A stretch of 10,536 nucleotides of DNA from Parcubacteria group bacterium (GTDB taxonomy: Bacteria; Patescibacteriota; Minisyncoccia; SW-4-49-11). The notes beneath the pieces were generated by a model. It searched no databases. It saw only the letters and a list, made by a program, of their open reading frames with translations, and was not told where the DNA came from. The position numbers and the translations under genes are program-made. The stretch's first letter is position 1. Every line of letters starts with the position of its first letter. Shown piece after piece: positions 6,891 to 10,536 of the stretch. The stretch covers positions 1-10,536 of the forward strand of contig PXDG01000052.1 of the NCBI GenBank assembly GCA_003565105.1, given 5' to 3'.

Positions 6891-7757
6891 ATGAAGAACG
6901 AACAAAACAGTCGTGTTTCCCTACAGGAAATGGTCAAAGCGGGAGTACATATTGGACACCATACTTCAAAATGGCATCCAAAAATGGCCCAGTATATCCA
7001 TGGAAGCAAGAATAAGCTCCACATTATTAATCTTGAACAAACTCAAGTAAAACTAGATGAAGCACTTGAGTTTATTGACAAAATAGTAGCCTCAGGTAAA
7101 GACATTACCTTTGTGGCTACCAAAAAACAAGTCGTCTCAATTGTCAAAGAATCTGCAGAAGAGTCTCAAATGCCCTATGCAGTAAAAAGATGGGTTGGTG
7201 GAACATTTACTAACTATAAAGTCATAGCTAAGCGAATGAAACAGCTTGTGCAGCTTGAAGATAAACTTGCTGCTGGGCAATTGCAAACCCATACAAAAAA
7301 AGAGAGGAAAGTTTTCCAAGATAAAGTCGATAAAGGAAATAAGCTTTTTGCTGGATTAAAAGGAATGAGAGGGTTGCCAGGAGCAGTAATAGTAGAAGAT
7401 GTCTCTCGGGATGCCTTAGCTATTAAAGAAGCTCACGATATGGGAATTCCCGTGATTGGACTTACCGATACGAATACAAATCCAGAACTCGTTGACTACC
7501 CTATCCCAGCCAACGATGATGCTGTATCCTCTGTGAAACTTATATATGGAGTAATCACTGCAACTATTATTGAAGCAAAGGCAAAGCGAAAAGCAAAAGG
7601 AGCAGAAGCATCAAAAGCTACAGATGCAGTATCGACTGAGAAGGAGCAATCAAAGCAAGAAGAAAAACAGTCTAAGACTTCTCAACCACGAAAGTCTCCC
7701 AAAAAAGACTTAGTAACAGAAACCTCAACCGATGAGAACGCTACTGTAACCAAGTAA
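6891..7757 (+). CDS. rpsB: 30S ribosomal protein S2
   Basis: The product is 288 residues long. Family marks are AGVHIGHHTSKWHPKM (about 17-32), the VKRWVGGTFTNY block (about 98-109), GLPGAVIVEDVSRD (161-174) and the IPVIGLTDTNTNPELVDYPIPANDD stretch (186-210). S2 binds the head-body hinge region of the small subunit. The conserved domain ends near residue 228. The remaining 60 residues form a Lys/Glu/Ser/Thr-rich, probably disordered tail, longer than in E. coli S2 (241 residues in all). tsf follows after 34 bases, the usual bacterial order, and the pair likely shares the promoter at 6824. Confidence 0.97.
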   Translation: MKNEQNSRVSLQEMVKAGVHIGHHTSKWHPKMAQYIHGSKNKLHIINLEQTQVKLDEALEFIDKIVASGKDITFVATKKQVVSIVKESAEESQMPYAVKRWVGGTFTNYKVIAKRMKQLVQLEDKLAAGQLQTHTKKERKVFQDKVDKGNKLFAGLKGMRGLPGAVIVEDVSRDALAIKEAHDMGIPVIGLTDTNTNPELVDYPIPANDDAVSSVKLIYGVITATIIEAKAKRKAKGAEASKATDAVSTEKEQSKQEEKQSKTSQPRKSPKKDLVTETSTDENATVTK

Positions 7758-7791
7758 AAGCCTAATCTATAAATATATAACCAATAGATCT

Positions 7792-8244
7792 ATGATTCGA
7801 GCCCAAGACGTCGCAAAACTTCGCTCAGAAACAGGTGCAGGTATGATGGATGCGAAAAAAGCCTTAGTAGCTTCTAATGGCAATTTTGAAGAAGCAAAAT
7901 CCACTTTGCAAGCCAAGTATGCTGAGAAGGCAGAAAAAAAGTCTGATCGTGAAACATCTGAAGGTGCCATCGGAACCTATGTTCATGGAGGTAAGATTGG
8001 TGTTATGGTTGCATTAGCCTGTGAAACTGATTTTGTCGCTCGTAATGAAGCCTTTCAAGAACTAGCTCAGAATATAGCTGTTCACGTAGCTGCTCTAGTA
8101 GAAGAGGGGACTGATGTAGAAGATATTCTTACTCAGACTTATATTAAGGACCCTTCTATGACAGTGGGAGAATTTATTAAGTCAAAAATTGCAACAATTG
8201 GTGAAAACATTCAATTTAAATCTTATAGTAAATTGTCTCTTTAG
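7792..8244 (+). CDS. tsf: elongation factor Ts, short form
   Basis: The guanine nucleotide exchange factor for EF-Tu. The N-terminal UBA-like domain (about residues 1-45) has VAKLRSETGAGMMDAKKAL. The core contains the CETDFVARN motif (about 77-85) that contacts EF-Tu. The C-terminus ends in IKSKIATIGENIQFKSYSKLSL. Only 150 residues are present, against about 200 in the shorter bacterial forms and 283 in E. coli, so one subdomain and the coiled-coil insertion appear to be missing while both ends remain intact. The frame is clean with a natural TAG stop, so this is a compact form and not a fragment. It lies 34 bases downstream of rpsB. Confidence 0.95.
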   Translation: MIRAQDVAKLRSETGAGMMDAKKALVASNGNFEEAKSTLQAKYAEKAEKKSDRETSEGAIGTYVHGGKIGVMVALACETDFVARNEAFQELAQNIAVHVAALVEEGTDVEDILTQTYIKDPSMTVGEFIKSKIATIGENIQFKSYSKLSL

Positions 8245-8270
8245 ATTGACTATACGGTAATTCTGACTCT

Positions 8271-9236
8271 ATGACTGGAGCTATTCTCATTCTCATCATT
8301 GCTTTGATTGTGGGACTAGCTCTTTTTATATTGATTTTATTCACTTCTACAGTAAAAGAACACACCTTCGATGCGGATGATGAAGAAATATCGGTAACGT
8401 ATTTTGATACCGCAACCAAAGAAAAGTCTCCTGCAAAAAGAAATTCTATTAGATCACATTCTCCAATACGAATCATTCATAGCATTCATCAGATTATGAA
8501 ATTATTTTTTTCAAAGATTCAAAGTAGTATTAATTCAGTTATAAAGACTATACAATCTATACAAGTCCAACAGAAGGAATCATCTAAAAAAGCTTCAAAA
8601 CAAGCAAGAATTAATCAAGATAAAGAAATACAAATGTTGGTAAAAGAGCGTGAAGAAGAGAACCCTGTCATTGATAATTCAGAACTAATATCAAAAAATG
8701 TAGACACCTCTTTTTTAGAAAAAAGCTCAGCATCTCAATCTAGCTTAAAAACAAAGTCTTCATCAACTCCAAAAGAATCTCCAGATTCAAAGACTACAAG
8801 ACAGACTTTTTCTGCATTGGATAAAAAATCGAGAGTTGATGACTCTATACATAAAAATCCAGAAGACAGTACAAACACTATGGAAACTCCCAAAGAAGAC
8901 CTTGCTCCAAAACCGAAGGAGCAAAAAGCTGATTCATTTGTTCAAGGACTTCTTTCTGACCCCGTAGAAACTGAGTATATGGATTCATTTAAGCAACCAG
9001 TAGTAGATACAATTTCAGATAGCTATTATTTCTCTTATATGGAAAAGCGATATATAGATAAGATTATGAAAAATGCAAAAGACATTGCTGCATATAAGAA
9101 ACTTGGGGATTTATACGTAGAAATGAATAATTTAACAGATGCAAAAGAATGTTATGCAGTGGTCTTGAAATTGAAACCACAAGACGATCTTACACGAAAA
9201 AAAATGAAAGAAATACTACACAAGATTGAGAAATAA
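8271..9236 (+). CDS. membrane-anchored low-complexity protein with C-terminal TPR
   Basis: A 321-residue protein. Residues about 3-27 form one hydrophobic segment (GAILILIIALIVGLALFILI), followed by a long Lys/Ser/Glu-rich region to about residue 235 that is probably disordered or coiled. The last 50 residues contain a tetratricopeptide-like pair of helices: AAYKKLGDLYVEMNNLTDAKECYAVVLKLKPQDD. This layout suggests a protein tethered to the membrane that binds partners through the TPR. It lies 26 bases after tsf, so it is probably read through from the rpsB promoter; a TTGACT at 8246 has no usable -10 before the start codon. The function is unknown. The low-complexity middle is not useful for homology. 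Confidence 0.75.
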   Translation: MTGAILILIIALIVGLALFILILFTSTVKEHTFDADDEEISVTYFDTATKEKSPAKRNSIRSHSPIRIIHSIHQIMKLFFSKIQSSINSVIKTIQSIQVQQKESSKKASKQARINQDKEIQMLVKEREEENPVIDNSELISKNVDTSFLEKSSASQSSLKTKSSSTPKESPDSKTTRQTFSALDKKSRVDDSIHKNPEDSTNTMETPKEDLAPKPKEQKADSFVQGLLSDPVETEYMDSFKQPVVDTISDSYYFSYMEKRYIDKIMKNAKDIAAYKKLGDLYVEMNNLTDAKECYAVVLKLKPQDDLTRKKMKEILHKIEK

Positions 9237-9256
9237 ATTCTCACTACTCTTTTCTC

Positions 9257-9285
9257 TAGACAAATATAGAATGTTCTGATAAAAT
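9257..9285 (+). promoter_or_regulatory. promoter for tRNA-Thr/tRNA-Tyr
   Basis: TAGACA at 9257-9262 and TAAAAT at 9280-9285 have a 17-base spacer and a TG just before the -10. The predicted start near 9292 is about 20 bases before tRNA-Thr. Confidence 0.6.
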
Positions 9286-9312
9286 ATTACTTGTACCTTT
9301 TCAAAAAAATTA

Positions 9313-9385
9313 GCCGAAATAGCTCAGTTGGTAGAGCAACGGTTTTGTAAACCGTAGGTCGGAGGTTCGAGCCCTCTTTTCGGCT
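9313..9385 (+). tRNA. tRNA-Thr (anticodon TGT)
   Basis: A full cloverleaf of 73 bases. The acceptor GCCGAAA pairs with TTTCGGC, the D arm contains AGCTCAGTTGGTAGAGC, and the anticodon loop TTTGTAA gives TGT, reading ACA and relatives. The T arm is standard (GGAGG TTCGAGC CCTCT). The discriminator is T and CCA is not encoded. It is transcribed with tRNA-Tyr 28 bases downstream; no hairpin lies between them. Confidence 0.96.
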
Positions 9386-9413
9386 CAATGTTTTTTTGAA
9401 GGAGAACATAAAT

Positions 9414-9501
9414 GGGCAGATGGCGGAGCAGTCAAACGCATCGGTCTGTAAAACCGACGGCCTTTCGGCCTACGTAGGTGCGAGTCCTACTCTGCCCACC
9501 A
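9414..9501 (+). tRNA. tRNA-Tyr (anticodon GTA), class II
   Basis: The acceptor GGGCAGA pairs with TCTGCCC, the anticodon stem TCGGT/ACCGA holds loop CTGTAAA (anticodon GTA), and a long variable arm (GGCC TTTC GGCC core) is typical of bacterial tRNA-Tyr. The T arm is GTAGG TGCGAGT CCTAC. The discriminator A is at 9498 and CCA is encoded at 9499-9501, unlike the three other tRNAs here. A terminator follows directly. Confidence 0.96.
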
Positions 9502-9502
9502 C

Positions 9503-9532
9503 AAAAAGATCACCAGAGGCGGTGATCTTTTT
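9503..9532 (+). terminator. intrinsic terminator after tRNA-Tyr
   Basis: A perfect 12-base-pair stem (AAAAAGATCACC with GGTGATCTTTTT) around loop AGAGGC, ending in five T. The loop and the four bases on each side are identical to those of the terminator at 9682. Confidence 0.9.
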
Positions 9533-9566
9533 GCTTATAGAAAATCTCAAGAAACATCTTAAACAA

Positions 9567-9678
9567 AGTAGGACTCAAGGAAAGGGTGGTGGGAAAACCT
9601 AGGTTTTCCCGTGGAGGAAATACTAAAACCGAGTGGTTTTAGAACATACGGAGTATGTTGAGTCCTATTCTACCCACA
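9567..9678 (+). ncRNA. tRNA-like or pseudoknotted RNA-like element of unknown role
   Basis: This short stretch is packed with complementary segments. A 12-base stem joins 9567-9578 to 9658-9669. Inside it lie three perfect hairpins: the 20-base palindrome GGGAAAACCTAGGTTTTCCC (9591-9610), CTAAAACC-GAGT-GGTTTTAG (9623-9642) and AACATAC-GGA-GTATGTT (9643-9659, which competes with the first two bases of the outer 3' arm). A further stem, GGGTGG (9584-9589) with CTACCC (9670-9675), crosses the 12-base stem, so the two either alternate or form a pseudoknot. The 3' end (GAGTCCTATTCTACCCA) copies the T-arm and acceptor end of the nearby tRNA-Tyr. It could be a structured RNA or a heavily rearranged tRNA pseudogene. 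No clear promoter precedes it. No known RNA family is recognised. Confidence 0.4.
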
Positions 9679-9681
9679 AAG

Positions 9682-9707
9682 AATCCACCAGAGGCGGTGG
9701 ATTTTTT
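9682..9707 (+). terminator. intrinsic terminator after the tRNA-like element
   Basis: AATCCACC pairs with GGTGGATT around loop AGAGGC, followed by a run of T to 9707. It closes the structured element at 9567-9678 just as the twin terminator at 9503 closes tRNA-Tyr, which suggests the two tRNA-end-plus-terminator units arose by duplication. Confidence 0.85.
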
Positions 9708-9830
9708 ATTATCTCAGTATATAGATAGAACTTGGCACTCCCATCCTCATAGAATGAACTAAGGTCTCCTATACTAGAAATGTTCTAACGTACATTATTA
9801 GCTAACCATTGTACTCAAAAAATTCAGACT

Positions 9831-9859
9831 TTGACAAAATCAGAAATTTCACGTATTAT
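9831..9859 (+). promoter_or_regulatory. consensus promoter for tRNA-Thr(GGT)-rpmG
   Basis: A perfect -35 TTGACA (9831-9836), a 17-base spacer and TATTAT (9854-9859). Transcription would start about 7 bases before the tRNA. This is the closest match to consensus in the window. Confidence 0.8.
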
Positions 9860-9873
9860 AAATACGTTATTTA

Positions 9874-9946
9874 GCCGACATAGCTCAGTAGGTAGAGCGC
9901 ACCCATGGTAAGGGTGAGGTCATCAGTTCAATCCTGATTGTCGGCT
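9874..9946 (+). tRNA. tRNA-Thr (anticodon GGT)
   Basis: The acceptor GCCGACA pairs with TGTCGGC. The anticodon stem CACCC/GGGTG has loop ATGGTAA, giving GGT, which reads ACC and ACU. The T arm is ATCAG TTCAATC CTGAT. The discriminator is T and CCA is not encoded. rpmG starts 25 bases later without a terminator between, so the two share a transcript. With the TGT isoacceptor at 9313, most threonine codons are covered from this window. Confidence 0.96.
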
Positions 9947-9971
9947 CAAAGTTGATTAATAATTCAATTCT

Positions 9972-10130
9972 ATGAGTCAAGATAATCTAGTAAAGCTAAA
10001 ATGTTCCGAGACAGAAACAGGTCATATCGCCTACACTCGACGGAATAAGAAAAAGACAGAGAAGTTGGAGTTGATGAAGTTCAATAAGAACGTTCGGCGA
10101 CACACTCTACACAAAGAAGTTAAGAAATAA
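9972..10130 (+). CDS. rpmG: 50S ribosomal protein L33
   Basis: A 52-residue basic protein with the L33 pattern: LVKLKCSETETGHIAYTRRNKK, then EKLELMKFNKN and the ending RRHTLHKEVKK. In zinc-binding L33 the two CxxC pairs hold a metal; here only one cysteine is left (in LKCSET) and the second pair, normally YCPxC, reads FNKNV. It is therefore the zinc-free type. The length is normal. ATG 9972 is preceded by CT and has no Shine-Dalgarno sequence. It lies between tRNA-Thr and tRNA-Trp, an old bacterial neighbourhood (tuf-rpmG-trnW-secE), and is followed directly by a terminator. Confidence 0.93.
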   Translation: MSQDNLVKLKCSETETGHIAYTRRNKKKTEKLELMKFNKNVRRHTLHKEVKK

Positions 10131-10161
10131 AAAATCGGGGATAAAACCCCGGTTTTTTTTT
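10131..10161. terminator. bidirectional terminator between rpmG and tRNA-Trp
   Basis: The stem AAAATCGGGG (10131-10140) pairs with CCCCGGTTTT (10147-10156), including one G-T pair, around loop ATAAAA. A run of nine T follows on the plus strand. Read from the minus strand the hairpin is followed by six T, so it can also end the converging tRNA-Trp transcript. Confidence 0.85.
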
Positions 10162-10162
10162 A

Positions 10163-10192
10163 ATATTCTATATTAAAGGAAATATAGAATAT
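10163..10192. repeat. perfect AT-rich inverted repeat
   Basis: ATATTCTATATT (10163-10174) and AATATAGAATAT (10181-10192) are perfect complements around AAAGGA. It lies between the bidirectional terminator and the 3' end of tRNA-Trp. It has no T-run of its own, so it is not a classical terminator. It may be a 3' processing or trailer hairpin of tRNA-Trp, or a protein site. Confidence 0.6.
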
Positions 10193-10203
10193 GTGGATAA
10201 GTG

Positions 10204-10274
10204 CAGGCACAGCAGGAATCGAACCCACAATGACGGTTTTGGAGACCGTAGTTATACCGTTTAACTATGCGCCT
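10204..10274 (-). tRNA. tRNA-Trp (anticodon CCA)
   Basis: On the minus strand the acceptor AGGCGCA pairs with TGTGCCT (one G-T pair). The anticodon loop is CTCCAAA in stem ACGGT/ACCGT, giving CCA. The T arm is GTGGG TTCGATT CCTGC with two wobble pairs. The discriminator is G, as expected for Trp. CCA is not encoded. It converges on rpmG and has its own promoter just upstream. In most bacteria with this gene order tRNA-Trp points the same way as rpmG, so its orientation here is unusual. Confidence 0.95.
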
Positions 10275-10294
10275 ATGAAAGATATTACATTATA

Positions 10295-10323
10295 ATTATA
10301 CGCAGGAATAGAAATTTTTGCAA
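10295..10323 (-). promoter_or_regulatory. promoter for tRNA-Trp
   Basis: On the minus strand TTGCAA (10318-10323) and TATAAT (10295-10300) are 17 bases apart. Transcription would start near 10288, about 14 bases before the tRNA. Confidence 0.65.
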
Positions 10324-10329
10324 GGAGTG

Positions 10330-10338
10330 TGGTATAAT
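10330..10338 (+). promoter_or_regulatory. extended -10 promoter for the gene at 10393
   Basis: TGGTATAAT is an extended -10 (TATAAT at 10333-10338). No good -35 is seen 17 bases upstream. It lies back to back with the tRNA-Trp promoter and predicts a leader of about 48 bases. Confidence 0.5.
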
Positions 10339-10392
10339 AATTTTATAGCTACATTGTTAATATTATATTTATTTATTGATTTAAAACAAACT

Positions 10393-10536
10393 ATGAATGT
10401 CTTTGGCATAGGATCCATGATTAAGTCGACCCTTTATGTAGCCACATTACTGTTCATTTTGTTCTCTTATAATATCCAAATAGTGCTCTCAGAAACAATA
10501 ATTCCAAAAGGTGCTTTAGATATAACTTCACAAGAG
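10393..10536 (+). CDS. N-terminus of a secreted or membrane-anchored protein (partial)
   Basis: The frame is open from ATG 10393 to the end of the window (48 codons). Residues about 8-34 look like a signal peptide or anchor: two Met/Lys residues, then STLYVATLLFILFSYNIQIVL, followed by SETIIPKGALDI. The start is preceded by CT like most others here. Too little is present to assign a family. It does not look like secE, the gene often found after tRNA-Trp. Confidence 0.6.
   Translation, partial: MNVFGIGSMIKSTLYVATLLFILFSYNIQIVLSETIIPKGALDITSQE

Noticed and set aside
8246..8275. Separate promoter for the TPR gene (TTGACT ... TATGAC)
   Set aside because: The -10 would overlap the start codon, so transcription would begin inside the gene.
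9396..9602. Open frame of 68 codons over the tRNA-Tyr gene
   Set aside because: It runs straight through the tRNA and its terminator, and its product has no protein-like character.
9483..9677. attL/attR pair of an integrated element at the tRNA-Tyr 3' end
   Set aside because: The repeated tRNA end encloses only about 180 bases with no integrase or cargo, so duplication or an RNA element is a better explanation.
9731..9740. CIRCE-like heat-shock operator (TTGGCACTC)
   Set aside because: Only one half-site is present; no matching GAGTGCTAA follows at the right distance and no chaperone gene is near.
176..10130. Recoding of UGA (as in Gracilibacteria and Absconditabacteria)
   Set aside because: TGA is rare as a stop, but conserved genes such as rpsB, htrA and rmlD contain no internal TGA, whereas many would be expected if it coded for glycine.

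Overview
The window looks like part of the chromosome of an AT-rich bacterium with a reduced gene set, most likely a member of the Candidate Phyla Radiation (Patescibacteria). This is an inference from several things together: a very short EF-Ts (150 aa), no visible Shine-Dalgarno sequence before any gene, tight spacing, many small membrane proteins of no recognised family, and a scattered remnant of the classical tRNA-Thr/Tyr/Thr/rpmG/tRNA-Trp cluster. Stops are TAA or TAG for every intact gene. The conserved genes have no internal TGA, so the standard bacterial code fits.

Region 1 (1-2272) is an accessory array. Three homologous copies of the C-terminal end of one protein (around 1-171, 1255-1641 and 1904-2272) alternate with small multi-pass membrane proteins. 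Copy 1 runs in from outside the window; copies 2 and 3 have no start and are decayed. The two membrane proteins after copy 1 are paralogues (176-670 and 720-1163), and the second is cut short at a run of eight G; one more G would restore a homologous C-terminus. The protein after copy 2 (1644-1898) is unrelated to them. I do not recognise the family of the repeated protein.

Region 2 (2307-6022) is a probable operon behind a good promoter: a membrane-anchored HtrA/Deg serine protease with one PDZ domain, an AI-2E-family (PerM-like) membrane protein, an RmlD-type sugar-nucleotide reductase, and a small DEDD 3'-5' exonuclease-like protein. Gaps are 1 to 18 bases and no terminator is seen inside.

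Region 3 (6035-9236) has a membrane protein with its own promoter, then rpsB (ribosomal protein S2) and tsf (EF-Ts) behind a second promoter, then a membrane-anchored low-complexity protein ending in a TPR-like region.

Region 4 (9257-10274) is an RNA-rich stretch: tRNA-Thr(TGT), tRNA-Tyr(GTA), a terminator, a compact unexplained RNA-like structure with its own terminator, tRNA-Thr(GGT) with rpmG (L33) behind a consensus promoter, a terminator that works in both directions, and tRNA-Trp(CCA) on the minus strand. The order recalls the bacterial thrU-tyrU-glyT-thrT-tuf ... rpmG-trnW-secE arrangement, with tRNA-Gly and tuf absent and tRNA-Trp inverted. The unexplained structure sits where tRNA-Gly would be. 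The 120 bases at 9711-9830 hold nothing I can name. The window ends inside a secreted or membrane protein gene (10393 onward) whose promoter is back to back with that of tRNA-Trp.
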